NCBI RefSeq assembly: GCF_020740795.1
Contig: NC_067289.1
Coordinates: 26,778,108-26,842,107, forward strand
DNA from: Apus apus
Lineage: Eukaryota > Chordata > Aves > Apodiformes > Apodidae
DNA: 64,000 nt
Direction of reading: 5' to 3'
Positions 1-14,700 of the stretch are shown here, one piece after another. The notes under the pieces are model-generated. The model was not told the origin of the DNA. It ran no database searches and saw only the letters and a program-made list of their open reading frames with translations. The number at the start of each line of letters is the position of its first letter. The first letter of the stretch is position 1. The position numbers and the translations under genes are program-made.

Positions 1-513
1 TTCATTTGAGGATAGCTGGAGAGACTTCATTTTTGTTTGTTTGTTTCTACCTCAGTTTTTTTTTAATTTGTTATGCTGCTGATGAGAAATATTTCTACAA
101 TTTCAATGGTCCTGCAAACTATTGCTATGTATCCTACTCCTTGGCAGATCAGTCATTTTTTTGACACAGTGTGGCTGCACCTTTCATGAAAGCAAACAAA
201 TATGGCTGCAGAGGGAGAGCACAGCTTATGCTAGCTATTATTTCAAAAGTTCCTTTGTGATCTCTACAGAAGATACAATTGGTTTCATTAAGTCTGGTGA
301 ACTGGAGAGTGTAGTTGCACAAGAAAACATTGGCCAGAAGAGTCAGGGATCTGGAGAAGGGAAATAACAGTAAACTAGCCAGTGCAGTATTTGGGAAGAG
401 GAAGTTTAAGACAAATATAAGCTCTAAATGGAGATAACATCTCTTTCAGGATGACCTATTATGGGTCATCACACAGAAAACTTCTAAAATTCATCAATAT
501 TTATTCAATTCAG
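1..513 (+). other. CP: CP intron, left edge of window
   Basis: Noncoding sequence ahead of the first visible ceruloplasmin exon. I looked for the preceding exon, which in human CP carries the domain 6 histidine segment around Pro-Tyr-Ser-Ile-His-Ala-His-Gly, and did not find it, so it should lie left of the window. The short open frames here have no recognisable product. Confidence 0.7.
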
Positions 514-3500
514 GTGAAACAAAGACCTATGTCTGGAAAATCCCAGAGAGATCTGGTTCTGGGAGAGGAGATCCAGATTGTATTGCATGGGCATACCATT
601 CAACAGTGGACATCATTAAGGTATATGATTAGTACCACTATAAGTGGTTTTGCTCACAACAACACAGGTACTGCTACAGCAAAAGGGAGATGAATGTGAA
701 AAGCTGCTTTTTTTTTTTTTTTTTTGTCAAGTCATTCCCCCCATGACCAGGCCTTTGAATGTAAAGCTCTCTTGAATGTTGCAATGAATTCAAGGCAGAA
801 TTTGAGAGTCACAGCCCTTCATGTTCTTGCTCCCTGTTTCTTCTGCTTTCTCTATAGATCACCTCGCTCAGATTTTGTTCTTAAAGCTCACACTTCACAG
901 CTTGCTCAGTATCTCAACAGTCACGTGTGGGAAACCTCACATGCAGCTGTGGAACATGAATCTGCCATGTTTTTCCAAGGGCCCATGAACTCAACATAAC
1001 CTTGGTTGTCAGGCACTGGCTGCCCTGATTCCCAGATACCAATAGCTGTAAAAATACTGAGAGGATTCATGTTTGCATTTAAACTGCTCCTGCTTTGTCA
1101 CATTTTGTAATTAGATGATTTTTCATTTGTAATTTCAGGACACTTACAGTGGATTAATAGGCACACTTGTTGTGTGTCGTAGACGTTATTTGCCATCATT
1201 TCATACTAAAGAGAAAGTTCAGTTTGCTCTTCTTTTTATGGTTTTTGATGAAAATGAGTCATGGTACTTGGATGAAAACATTAAAACCTATTCTGCCAAC
1301 CCACACCTTGTTGACAAAGAGGATGAGGAATTCCTTGAAAGTAATAAAATGCACGGTATGTTTCCCAGTTTACTGGATGTAACTATAAAATTACATATTT
1401 GAAAGTAGTGCATATACATTTGACTTTCTCATCCCCTCTGAATTTCCAGTGGAAAACCTGAAAAATTTAACTCAATCTATTTTAAAACATAGTTAATGCC
1501 TCCAAATGACTTGTGGGGTTTTTGTTTTGTTGGTTTGGGCTTTTTGTTTTTTAACACCTATGAAAAAATGCTCCGATGTTGAAGTTTTGAGAGAGTAAAA
1601 ATACAATCTGAAATTTTTATTTTGTATCAGTGAACAACTGTTCTGGATCAGTTGGAAAAGCAATGTGTGTCCTGAAACTATGTCCTGGTAAGGCTTACCC
1701 TTTACAAAGAGCTGCAGGAAATGCAGATATTTAAGAACTGCAGTATTAGTGATGGTGTAGTGTGAACTTTCAACTATGTCTTATTTTCTAGTTAAATATA
1801 GAACATTTACTGTTTTGCTTTTATATACCCCTCAAAGCCATTACTTTTGCCTGGCATTGGCTTTCAAATCTTGTATACTATTTAAGTTTAGAGAGTCAGG
1901 ATGCATAAAATCTTATTTGTTTTCTCTGTCTTGCCCTTTCCCTCTTTTTAGCCATTAATGGAAAGGTGTTTGGAAATTTACATGGTCTGACCATGCATGT
2001 TGGAGATAAAGTAAGCTGGTATTTGATGGGAATGGGCAATGAAATAGACATTCACACAGCACACTTCCATGGCCACAGCTTCGACTATAAGGTAACAGGT
2101 CCTTTCCTCTATTTTCCTGCTCTGTTAAGAAAGAGAAGTAAATCAAATACCAAGGACTCTAACTGGTGAAAAGTCAGATGTTACAATATTAAGCAGGACT
2201 TGTAATTCGACCATAAAGTTGTTATGCCCCAAACCTGTATGTGACCAGCCTACAAGAGCCAGAGAGTATCTGCTAGCATGAAGTGGCCATACAAAGTGGT
2301 GCTCTCTAGGAATGACACACAGTAGATTTCTTTTCACTCAGCTGTGACAAGAGTTTGGTGGAAATACGCATAAAAGGTGGCTTAAATTACTGCCATCTGG
2401 TAATGCCACAGGTTTGACCATTGTTTCTTTTTTGTCCTAAAGCAAACAGGGGTTTACCGGGCAGATGTCTTTGATCTGTTTCCTGGGACATTTCAAACTG
2501 TGGAAATGACCCCACAGAACCCTGGAATCTGGCTGCTCCATTGCCACGTTACTGACCACATCCACGCGGGCATGGAAGCAACCTACACAGTGCTCCCAAA
2601 GGCAGGTAGGAGTTTCTCAACCTCAGTGACCTCCAGGATGCAGTGGGGCTCTCAGACAGGCTGGTGTACCCGGAACCAGCTCAGGCATCCAGAAATATTT
2701 CATGGCTCAATATTGATGTCTAGAGGCCAAAAAGCTGCAAGCCACCCAACCGTACCTACCTCAAGGCTGCTGCTCAGGACACAGAAGCATCCAAAGGACT
2801 GGGTGTTAACTGACTGCAGCTTCCCATCAACAAAATTTAAATGGCAAATTTTAATTTAAAAAGAATCCTTTGTGAGAAACAGTATTTATGTGCCCAGGAA
2901 GTGCCAGTACTGTCAGACTCCCTCTCAATCTTCATTGAAAAAAAAAAGAACAGTTGGTAAATAAAACTGAAGTGAAATCATCCCTAAAAGGTTCAGTATT
3001 GAAAAACTAAAATAGTGTTTTCTTTCTAAAGGACATGGTCTAGCTTTACAGACACTTACCTTGCTTTAGTAATATTACCTGTGGACAAACTTGCATCTTG
3101 AAGTATTTTGAAAGTTCTTGTTTCTACAAAGTTAATACAATTTAAAAAGCAACACTTCCCTGTACTCACAAGCCAGCTCATAGTAGGTATGTGTTACAGT
3201 CACCTGACAGGAGAGCAGCTGGAACATCTCCAGTGTGTGTAGGTATGTGCATACACAGATACACAGCTATGTCATGTACACATGTAGCCATACTAAAAAC
3301 ACAGACCAGAATGTTAAGGACAATCCATATATATTTAATAAACCAGTGTGATTTACAGAATACGTGGTGACAAACTTACAGTGATAATTAAAAAGCTGAC
3401 ATAAGAGCAAACAGAAAGAGATGTAGAAAAAGACCTGAACTTGCAGAAGCAGTGTCGAACTTTGCATAATCAGCCATCTACAGGGCCTTAAACCTTACCC

Positions 3501-3680
3501 TTCAGTGCAGTTTAAAGTTGTTTTTAAATCTAACTGCCAGTGTCTAGAAGGTACTGGGATGCACTGCTCTCATTTTGGATGCTCTTGTCCATATGCACAG
3601 ACTATTCTTTTGATGAAATGCTTGTAACAAAATTTGTTTCTCCCCTCACAGACAAACCCAAGATTATTCCACCAATTTAA
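514..3680 (+). CDS. CP: Ceruloplasmin, C-terminal exons (5' partial)
   Basis: Multicopper ferroxidase that oxidises Fe(II) to Fe(III) for loading onto transferrin and carries plasma copper. Coding exons seen: 514-620, 1139-1355, 1952-2091, 2443-2605 and 3652-3680 (stop TAA 3678-3680). All have AG/GT borders and join in frame. They encode the end of the last cupredoxin domain: [15 protein letters not shown], then [20 protein letters not shown], then HFHGHSF with trinuclear-centre histidines, then the type 1/type 3 copper motif [12 protein letters not shown]. The cysteine, histidines and methionine of that motif are all present. The last exon codes only for the tail ending KPKIIPPI. Secreted human CP also has a short hydrophilic tail after this motif. 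No hydrophobic GPI-attachment tail was found in the visible frames. The upstream exons lie outside the window. The gene converges on HPS3. Confidence 0.96.
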
Positions 3681-3891
3681 GTACAGCAGGCACCCAAGGC
3701 TGAAGACATTTTACCACAGAGATTCTCCAAAGTCTTCCTTCAGTGAAGCATTTCTTGAGAATTACCATCTCCTGGACAACTGATCTTCCCTGTGTTTTCG
3801 AAGATTTAATTTCGTGGCCCACGGGTAACAAAAGGGCCCCAGGCTGAGACCACTGAATGGACAGACCAGATAAGAAGTATCTTTTTCTCTA

Positions 3892-3897
3892 AATAAA
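3892..3897 (+). terminator. CP: Candidate poly(A) signal of CP
   Basis: AATAAA lies 212 bases after the CP stop codon and is the first canonical signal downstream. A second AATAAA on this strand at 5019-5024 could give a longer 3' UTR. Which one is used cannot be told from sequence alone. Confidence 0.6.
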
Positions 3898-5741
3898 AAT
3901 AGTACCCTGCAAACTAAACATATTCTAGGTGATGCCTAATGCATGTTATTTAACTCCTGAGGAACGTGGAAGAGCCAAATGAAATGTACTTATCTTGTGT
4001 AACAGCAATTTTTATTTCAGATATCAACTGTCACATTTTACTAGTCAGCTATGTTAGCAGTTATTGCTTGGAAAACAAGAATTTGGTTATCACTTTATCC
4101 ATAGGTTCATACTTAAAATATATATACTGTTGTGTAACTGAACAGCTAACAGAATGGTTCTCTTGTTTCTGTTGAACTGTTTTATAATTTTATCTAGTAA
4201 CATCTTTCAAAATAGTGAATTTAAAAGATGCAGTGGCTGAGGGATCATGGTTGCACGATTGTTTTTCTGTTATGAAAACAATTACAAGACAAGGTTATGC
4301 TGAAATAAGCCTGGTAAAGGTCAGACAGTGAGGGGCAGAATGTGAGGACTACTCAACCCAAGAGCTTCCTGCCTCATGGTGCTGTCAGCTGTGTCAGGCA
4401 GACACAGGCCAATTAGTCACATCATGACTGATGGAAGCAGCAGAATTAGTGCATGGTCAAAAGTGAAGGCAATAAGAGCAGGTATCCTTGTGCCATCCAG
4501 CTGTTGTAACAGCCCAGCTCCACAGATGTTAGGCCTGTGTCAAATACCAGGGAAGGATGAATGGGACAGGAGGCAAAGCAAAACATTTGGGCTTTACAGC
4601 AACCAGAAGGAAGGAAGTTGCTTCTTTGCAACACCTCTAAATCCCTTTGCCCTTTTTTAATGTAGAAAGATTCTACTGATACCAGCACAATCTCTAATGG
4701 TAACTTAGATCACTGGCTTCTGCTGTGCCAGGAGTGCTTCATACATAATGTTAAAACAATCTTTTTTCTTTCTTAATTATTTCCAGTGTAGATGATCTGA
4801 CTTATACAGGTTTAAGTAACATTACAGATCCAGCAAAAATTTGATTTTATGAGAGTCAGTATCAGTTAATTTGGCTTTTAGAGTGTTATGGGATCATGCA
4901 GTCTTTGCTTTATTTGTGGTAGATTATAAAAAAAACCAAACTGCATTCATAAGAAGATCATAAACATTGTGACAGTTGATTATGCCTGAATTCCAGCCGA
5001 AGGATGTTTTCTGCCCAAAATAAAGGCAAGTATCAGTACATACATGCTACAAGTACCAAAAAACCTTAGAAAGAAAACAAACACCAGCAAGCAAGCTGTA
5101 GTCCTTATCTTCTACTCCTCTTGGGAACATGTTTCTCTTTGATTTATGGGCTTTTTTTGTAAGCTGCTAAATGAAAACATTTCAGTGTAACATGCATGGG
5201 TATGTACCTAAGATGAGAGAGCAGCTGACTGGTTTTGCCACCTGGACCTCAAGGGAATGTCTGTGTTGCAAAATTCAGTAAGTGGGGCCCTATTCCACTT
5301 GGAAAACTAAAGCACTTGCTTAGCCAGTTAAGACACATGCCTGAGCTTAAACTCCTCCCCAGGTGAGTGATCCAGCTAACTAGCACAGAATGAAGACTGA
5401 CCCCTGCTTTAACTCCCAGTGAACACTGTATGTCCAAGTGTGCTGCACAGCCTGTGTTCTCTAGCTGATCTGGCTGTCAGTTCACCCTGACTGAGAAGGT
5501 GCATGATCCTGCCTAACGGTTCAATAGTTCTCTTTATATCCGTCAGCTCTTCCTGGCAGGAATTCTGGTTTGCTGACCTTTGTCAGAGTGTAACAGTATT
5601 AGCTTCAAAACAGATGCTTTGCCTCAGACAAAAGCTGTCATTCAAGGGCTGTCAGAAGGTTTCAACTGAGAAGCAAGATGATTTATGTGAGGAGTCCCAC
5701 GGTACCTTATAGGTAGTTCTACTATTTGTTTAATTTAGTTC
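3898..5741. other. Tail-to-tail gap between CP and HPS3
   Basis: About 1.8 kb of AT-rich sequence between the two converging genes. It contains the possible distal CP poly(A) signal at 5019-5024. Short open frames on both strands (for example 4376-4660 + and 5249-5437 -) have no recognisable homology or splice context. No clear transposable element was recognised. Part of it may be CP 3' UTR. Confidence 0.6.
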
Positions 5742-5747
5742 TTTATT
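5742..5747 (-). terminator. HPS3: Candidate poly(A) signal of HPS3
   Basis: AATAAA on the minus strand, 44 bases after the HPS3 stop codon at 5791-5793. It would give a very short 3' UTR. Other AATAAA matches further downstream on the minus strand cannot be excluded. Confidence 0.5.
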
Positions 5748-5790
5748 CCCGCACATTCTTTGTACTTGAGTGCATAGCAGACTGCCATTG

Positions 5791-8700
5791 TTAGGTCAGC
5801 AGCTTCCTCTGGCTGCAGTGAAGAAGATGTGGCAGGAAAAAAGCTGCAGTTCCATCCTCTGGTAGAAGACTGAGGAAATCCCTTAGTTCCAGTTCTGTTG
5901 CAACAACTGATAAAGTTTCTGCTTGGAGCAAGGGAGAAAATCTTGTTTAGGTGTTTTGGTATTAGAACAAAAAAACCCAAACTAGCAATATAATTACTAA
6001 TTGAAGTAATAAAATTATCTAAATACTGCAACTGGAATGGAATTTAAGACACACTCAATTGGGAGAAAACGCAACTACTGGAAATCTCAAACTGAAATGA
6101 TGTCTTAGATTAAACCTGTTGCTGTACCTTAACTCACCAGGTCTACATGTGGCACTAATGCTCATGGGACTGTGCTCTACTCTGTCCTGTGTTCTGCACC
6201 CAGAGCAAAGGAAGCCCCAGAGCTCTGCACCAGCCCCTGGCTCTGCACTTGGGCACAACCAGATGCTCCACATGCACCTTCTCAGCCCAAGCTGTTGAAC
6301 CTGTTGTTCCTCAGCACTCACAGCACAGGCACAGCCTGAAAATAATGCTCAGAAGGAAAACCAGTAGCACTGGAAACTAGAACTTTGTGGCAGAGCATGG
6401 CAGCCTGTGCCCCAGAACATGACCCCAGGATGCTGTTCTGCCGTCAGCCGTGACACTGGCATTTGTTTACAATATATGTGCTTTATTGAGCCCTCTTTTT
6501 CTGCCAGAACAAATACACTGGCTCCCCAGCTGTAGTCTTACTGACTTCCTACAAACATGTAACAACAGAACTACATCAACTTCCAGGATTAGTTTCTCTG
6601 CTTCTAGCAGTAACAGCTGTGGGTTTTTTCTGTCTGTGACCACATCACCAATACACACCTTAAACACCCACTGGGTTATCAACAGTAGCCTGTTAATTGT
6701 CTTTGCTTAGAACCATGTAGTCACTTAGCCTACAGAAAAACCCAATTGCCCTCTATCAGTTCTTTTTTTTTTAATGGTGTCTATTCTTGATTTATATAGA
6801 AACAATATGAACTGTTTGTAATACAAACTGAATGCCATTGTTTTTATATGTTGCAGAATCCTGTGATAATGCCTAGAATGCCTGCTGAGCTGTATTAGCC
6901 ATCACCAGAGAGAAAGATCCCCCTTCTTTTCAAATTATCACATCAGCAGTCCTTAGCCTGAACAGTACCTAAAACATCAGCTGATACACAAAGGCTTCTG
7001 GAGTTGAGTTGCAATCAACTGATTTACCTTTCAGTGATGAAACAAGAACAGGGCAATCTTTTCCAGTAAGTCTGATTCTCTTGCAAAGTTCAGGAAGCAG
7101 CTTGTTCCACCACACAGCCTAATCCACAAAAACACACAGCAAAAGTGTAAATTAACAAGGGCTGCAATTAAGGGTGCAAAAGACCTGCTAAAAAATACTC
7201 TGAACTGAGCTCAGATGTGTACAAATACAGGTAGGTTACAATGAACTAAGTAATTAATTTGCATACTGCTTTGAAATGCAGCGCACTTGCCCATCTGTAT
7301 TTTCAGTGTTCCCTGGAACCGTGTTACACTCCACAGTTTTTACATGGTGACCCCTGGTGCCTCTGTATGTAAAGAGGTGTAAGAGAAACAAAGTCACGTA
7401 ATTAGCAAAACTGATGCAGGCAGAAAAATTGAAGCTGTTGGGTTTTTTTCCCCTCCAAACAGCTCCATGCAAAGTGGGGAGCAGCACTAGAGCAAGAACA
7501 TGCTCCGTCCCCCTGCCCTGATCCATGTCTAACAGCTGCAGTAGTGAATTATGTTGTGTGTATCATTTTGTTGATAAGAGATGGAGAGAGGGGAAGGGAT
7601 TTTCCTTCTCCTTTAAACCTGATTCAGTACTGCCACCTCCCACTGAACTCCTTAACTAACCTTGTATCTATTTTCAGATCTGAATAAAAAGCACACGTCT
7701 GGTTTTGAACTGAGTTCTTGTGCATCCATCTGGCAGAGGATCAGCTCTGCTGACTCTGGCCAGCAAACTCTGTAAACTGAGTATAATAACTGTGATGGGC
7801 AATGGAAGTAAATTCCTCTACTCCTGGAACACTGGAATATCATCAGTTCCAAAATTAAAACTGTAAAGAGGCCTAAAGGGAAAACAGGACATAAAGAACA
7901 TAATCCTTCTGCTAGTGCACCAGTACCATGCTGATGTTCTGAGATCAGAAGATGTCATTAGAACACAGGAAGGATGTATTGAAGTGTGATTTATTTGAAG
8001 GAGCATGATTTATCAGTTAACTTATCAGTAAAATTTCATGTTACACAAGACTGTCAGAGCACTGATTAGCAAGGAACTAGCTAGTTTGTCATTTGCAGTG
8101 GAAAAAGAACGTCCCGCTCCCGTTTCTGAGGCACTCTGCCATCTGAGAAGACTATGATTTAAATTTACTAGAATGAATACAAGGAGTCACAGAAGAAACT
8201 GGGGAAAAATATTTTCCATTAAAATTAGTGGGCAGTGAGCTATGGAATTTAAATGCCAAGCAAGAGGTTCAGAGCAAGCAATTTATTTGTCTGAAAGATG
8301 GGCTACTTGAGCCATCCAGAGTCCAGCTGTACCCAACAGTATTTCAGTTAGAAAAAAACAAAGCAAAAAATACTGAACAACTTTTAAAGAGACCAGCTCA
8401 CCCGACTGTCACCTTTCAGCTCGTGCTGAGCATAGACCACAGCTGCCTCAGGACACCTTCTGAGAAGCTGGTCAATGGCTTCTTCATACTTGCCCAGCTG
8501 GGAACTGCAGAGAACACAGATGGTGAGGCCGACGTGTCCAGCCTCAGTCAGAGGCTCCAAGACAGGCAGAGCTGAAGCTACATCAATTGACTGACCACAG
8601 AGAAGAGACTGAAGACAAGAAGAAAAAGGATTGTTTGGATTTAAGACAAACTGAAAAAAAAACCCCAACTATAACCTTAGAACAGAAGCCCTTACGTAGC

Positions 8701-11700
8701 AGAATAATTTTGAAAAATATTTCCACTAATAAATGTTACTGAAAACTGGAAAAGCAAGTTTGGAGTAGACTGCAAATGTAAGTATCACAGTTATTGACAG
8801 ATCTCTTCAGTATTTCTTCTTCCATCATTTCAAGGGGCCTGTTAGTTTAACTGGGTAACCTGGGGGGAAGGAGGAGGGGAGTCTGCTAGAGAAGATTGTT
8901 CATACACACATGAACATTTGTAGAATGGATCAAAGCTGCCAGCAGTAAGATTTCAGGGTCTCATACCTGTAGTTTTGAGATATCTTCATGGTAATCTTTA
9001 TCAGATGGGGAGCCCACTGACATTATTGAAGTTACCCATGGGAAAATCAACCCAAAATGATTACAGGAGTTTATCTATAAAAGAATCAAGTTGCAATAAA
9101 ATAAACATTTATGTTAGTGACAGTTCCATGTGAAACCTAGCACAAGTGAAGAAAATTTTACTCTCAAAAAGCCTAAGTCAGCACAGCAGGTACCCCTTCT
9201 TCTGGTTCATACAAGTTAGTAACAAATAAACTAGAAACTTCTATTTAATTTTGTATTTCAAAGATCCCATTCAGAATCCTTTAAAATTCATCATTTGCAC
9301 ATTTTTTCTCATTTAGCCAGCTTTGTACAATTGCAGACATCCCACCTTACAAGCTCCCATTGTTTCATTGTAGCCCCTTTTTCTATCTGGAGCTGAGATT
9401 CCTGTTGGAAGGGTTTGCAAATGTCCCCAAAGGACTCCTCAGAGCCAGCAATACCTGGCTGGTAAGTGCACACTACCTTACTCACTTTCAGTCTTGCTTC
9501 TTTTAAGATGTAAGCTGTCCAGAATTCATCACTAAGGATAGTGTTTGGGTAGATTTTGGAGGGACAGTGCAGTAACAGCACTCCCTCTGAGGGGTGTATG
9601 CTTACCAGATCTTCTGTTGTTTTCAATGGCTTAGTCTCAGGAAGTTGTTTCTTTGATATTCTCCAAACATACTGAGAAGTAATCCTCAGTAAAAGCTCCT
9701 GAACTACTTCTTCCTGAGAGCACACTACAAGAAGAGCTTCCCAGAAATCCACCAAGAGCTGAGGAATACTGTTCTCACTGTTACTACACAACATCTAAGA
9801 ATGAAAACATCAGAAGACAGCAACTTAGCACAGAACATGGTAATTATTAGCAGAAGTCAGAACAGACAGGAGAAACAGTTCTTCACTTTCACTTGAAGCA
9901 GAATTCTGCTTCCTTTCTTGGTCTTGATGTATTTCTAATGAATGTGTTTCTACATAATGCTGTGCTAGGCCAAGTAAAAAGTTCATGGAATGATTTTAAG
10001 GTAATCCACTCTAAATTACAGGCTTGATTCCTTATTCAAGATTTGCTCCACTTTCAGAAATGTCAGCACACTGTCAACAAGTACTGACACACTGCTAATC
10101 TGGAGGATTTTATATTTGCCAATAGCCAAGCAGGTGTCTTCAAAAGAAGACCCTAAGGCCACGGTAAGAGATGCTGTGTAGCTCAGCTGGGTATACTGGC
10201 AGGAGCCACGCAGGACATGCTGTAAGATCTGTGTGTCAGCAAAAAGGAGTTTTACTTGAAACACCACTTGTTCCAATTCGGGTTTCATGACCTGGTATTT
10301 CTGACATTGCTCTTTCACAGTAACAGATAGAAGACTGCAACATACCTACATTGAAAAAGAAATTATTTTAATCCAAACAGTGCTGTTCATTGTAGAGAAA
10401 AGAAAAAAGGTTTGTCCGTACCCAATCTAAATAACAAAAATTTCAGGGACACCAGAAAAACTATTCTATTTATTAGTCTTCTCATAAACTGCAGAGAACC
10501 AACCTTCTTTCAGAAATTTATACAGGGCATCAGTACATTATGTAACTTTATGTGTAAGTCTGATTCTTTAGAAGTATGTTTTAATCCTAATGATTTCTTC
10601 CAAAGGAGCTTATGGAAGTGATTTATCTAAATGCTGTTACATTTCAGTAGGCTTAGAAAGTCCAGTTACTAGGAAGCCATTGAAAGTGCCCTGAGATCCC
10701 CCATTCAAATGACAGGGTGAAAACAAAAAGCTTATTGGTTTGTTTTTTTTTTCCTTGATTTAGCCCTTATTTCTTTCCAGAAGGTCCAGTTTCTAATTCT
10801 GTAGCCATCTGTCCTGACTGGAATATATCCAACCCTCTTCTCCTTCTTTCTGAAGAAATGCTGAAACATGAGTGAAGGAGCAGCCAAGGCTCCTTTGCTT
10901 AGCCATAACAACATCACTATGACACAAACAGAAGCAAAGCATGATCACAGGCCAACCTTGAAAAAGGTCTCTGCTTCTTCCAGTTCCATTTTACTGTTCT
11001 CATGTAAAGCCACAGTGGCAGCCACCAGTAAACCAGGCTGTGTCTCCTTCAGGTGAACAGCAAACTCAGTTGGAGTAACGACTCCTTCCTTGTGCTGCCT
11101 CAGGAGTTTTGGTTGTCCAGTGAAGCCACAAGTCAAAGTTGCCTATGAACACAGTCAGGTACAAATCAGGTAAATAATTCAATCCACATACGATTCAACT
11201 CAGCAAACTTAAGTAATTCCCCAGGCAGTGAAGTTTAGAGAGATGAAATTAAGGAAAATCAGGGGAAGGAAATAAATCCTTTCTACAATTTATAGAGTAG
11301 CTCTCCAGTGACCAGGCTCCAAACTGTGCACCAGAGCAGACTCCTGAGCAACAGGCCACGAGCCTGAACACTAAAGTAACAGGCTGCTGAAATCTGGAGT
11401 TACTGTGCACACAGGATAGATTTCACTATGAAATCCAAGACATTCAATATACATGGTGTTTGAGAAATCACTGGCAGAAATTTCAGTGCTTTGCTAAAAT
11501 ATGTTTTTTATTTCAAAAATACCCCTGCAACAAAACTCAAAATGTGCTGCACAATGTGCAACACTAAGTTGTTTCTAAATATCTGAGTGCTTCTGAAGGT
11601 AAACATGACAGGATGCTATTTCCAGTTTAAGGACAGTGGGGAAATGATGCCTAAGCAGATTGCATTAACTAGACAGGAAATAAAATTCAGATCTCATCCT

Positions 11701-14700
11701 GCTATGCATACAAACTATCTATCTTTCTGAAAGTGTTATTTTTTCTACTTTGCAACAAAATGCTTTTTACAGGTGAGATGCAACAGAACATTTCTTCAAT
11801 AGGTCAGATTAAAATGAAAAAACCCCACTACCAAAACAAACACCCTATCCCCAGCCACCTTATTCTCTAAATAGCATCCATGCAGTTTGCTCACAGCATG
11901 TCAGGTTCTCTCTGCAAATGCACAGTTCCCACCTTGCAATCCAAAACCCCCCGACTCTGAAAGCTCTCCAGGACTTCTTGCAAAGCATGACAGCTACCTT
12001 TGGAACAGCCGCCAGTTTTTAGACCTCCAATATCTCACTCTCAGAAAGTCTGTATTTCAAGTTCTGTCACCTTTGAATATTCAACAGTCCTGATCAACCT
12101 CAACAAGCAGCAATTTACAGACTGGCCTCAGCCTAAAAATCACACATGAATATCTATGGCAGAGGGTGCTTCACTAACGCTTTTCCCCCACTGATGTGGA
12201 GTTCTTACCTCAACTGCACTTCTAGGTTCTGATCTGATCTTAATAAGATTCCACATAAGAATGATGTGAAACTGTATAAAGAAACTTCAGTTCATGTGCA
12301 CCATGCACATTCTGCTTCAAGTGCAATTTTATTAAGGGCTGTTTGCATACAGATGGTGCTTTCACAGGCATATCACATATTCATTACAGGTGGAGGGGTG
12401 TAAAAATGCTACTATACAATCCTGTCATGCTGCTGAAGAGCACTGGCTCTGCACAGCATTTACTTTATCATTAATTAATTAAGCTTTAAAACTTTTGCTC
12501 ATTTGCTAAGGCTCTGCCAAGCTCAGACTACTCTACCTGCAGGAAGACCAGTACAGCCCCAGTATCTGCCAGCCCCCAACTCCACTGTTGCTGCAGACAT
12601 TCCAGGGATACACAGCATATCAGGAGGATGAGGAGTGACTGAAGTGCCTTTTACTGTAAAACACGACCACAAGCCAAACCACCTGACTTGGGCTTTCCAA
12701 AGCATTAAGAGCTTGTACTCCCAGCATACTTCACCTCCTTACAGGAGTCCATCTCACGTCCATACAACACCAGGTCCCCCATTCTCAGAGCCATGGAAGC
12801 CTTGCTGAGTGTTAGGACCACTGATGGCATCATCTTTTCTACCTTCTGCAGATACCCCACAGCTGTCAAAGGACATGCATTCTTCATGCAAGGACTGCAG
12901 AGGATATGAGGCAGCTGCTCAGGGTCAGCTAGATAGAATATTTGGAGAACCTTATTTGCTGATTCCTATTAAAACAAAAGCCATTTGACAGTTTAGACCT
13001 TTCCAGGTAAAGTCTTCTGTAGCATATGAAAGTATTGTGGTTTTTTTGTTGGCTGTTTTTTATTTTATTTTGGTTTGTTTTTTTTTTTCTTTTTCTGTTT
13101 TTTTGGGGGGGTTGTTTTGTTGTTTTGTTGTTTTTTTTAAAACAAGTATAGCTTAGCTATGAAAACACAGTGCCTTTCCTGCACCTTTCCTCCCTACTGG
13201 TAGAAGTACAGGATCACTAACTGGCAGTGATTCAACCCATATTCAGGGATGCTAGGAGAATATGCACCACCACAGTGAATTGGTTTTACCAACCTGTACA
13301 ATTTGGCAATGTTCAAAGAAACAGTTTGCTTTATTACAGAAATGGGAGAGGAAAGAAATCTGAAGCAAAGCTTTCCCAAACCCGAAATTTCTCTGTGTAC
13401 AGGTGGGAACCAGATCATCAGCAACATGCATTATGATGGCCAAACTCCGCACATGTTGCTTGAAAGCAGCTCAAAGCATCACAGGTGCTGCTTGCTATTT
13501 TGTTAACAAAAATATGACAATAAAAACCATGTGAAAAAGAACAACTGTAGAACTGAACAAGCTGCTCAGCATTTTCAAAGGAATTTAATTAAAACTTGAT
13601 ACATAGTTCTAAAAATCCAAACTAAATCAATAGATTAAGAGAAAAAAGTCTTATTTTTACCTTACTTAATTCTTCATTTAATTCTTCATTAAGAGAGTGA
13701 GTCAAGTAAAATATAAATCCTTTCTCATATGTCTGTATTTCATCACCTTCTGAAACTAGTCTCTTTAAAACTTCAGTCATGGATAAACCTGACATTCTGT
13801 AGTATGGCAAAGCAAGATGGTAATCTCTTGTGTCAAACCTGAAGGCAACAGAGAATAGGAAAGAAAATAATAAAACTAAGGGCAACACTTTTGCTATCAC
13901 TGTTTGTAGGAACTAAAATAATACATCAAACAGTCAAAAACGTGCCAGTCTGCAACTACATATAGCTCACGTTCAGTGTAATGTGATACTCTTTGTCTAG
14001 TGACAATGAAGACACCCAGATACTGAAGAGATGACCAGATTAAGCTGTTTTCATAGAATGTAAAGATGTGTATTTCATATGCAGAGCTAACATAAAACAG
14101 CAAAGAGTGATGGATTTTCATTTTAGGGTTACATGACTGGAAACAAAAGCTCACCTGTATCACTCTGACATCTAAAACTTACTTGCTGTAGCAGTCTCCT
14201 AAAAAGGCACAACTTTCTCTGAATGCTCTTAGAATTTCTTCTTTCTCGTCTGATTTAGGGAAACCAGGGTCCATTATAGCTGCTCTGACCAGTAAGTGAG
14301 CCTCACTGAGCAGATGGATGCAACTCTCTGTTTTCACATTTTCGTAAGTTCTACTATAATCTACCTAGAACAGACACAGGATACACTTAAGCTGCTAGCA
14401 AAAATTAAGAATATACAGGAACAATTCTAATGAGGGCATCAGCCATCTGAAATAGGATTATGGAAAATTAATGAGAAATATATTATGTTATATTCAACAA
14501 TGACCTGCATCAGAGATGAACCAACAGTACTTATTTTTAGTCACCAAACAACAAAAGCAGGAGTTGGGCAATACCATTTCTCTGTAAAGCTGAAGAGTTG
14601 AAACAGTGTTTATAATATATAAATTCCAACCAGGTTCTGACTCAGAATTTGCTCTGGATTTGATGCTGTCAGCCTTTTTGGAGCTAGAGAGAAAGGAAAG

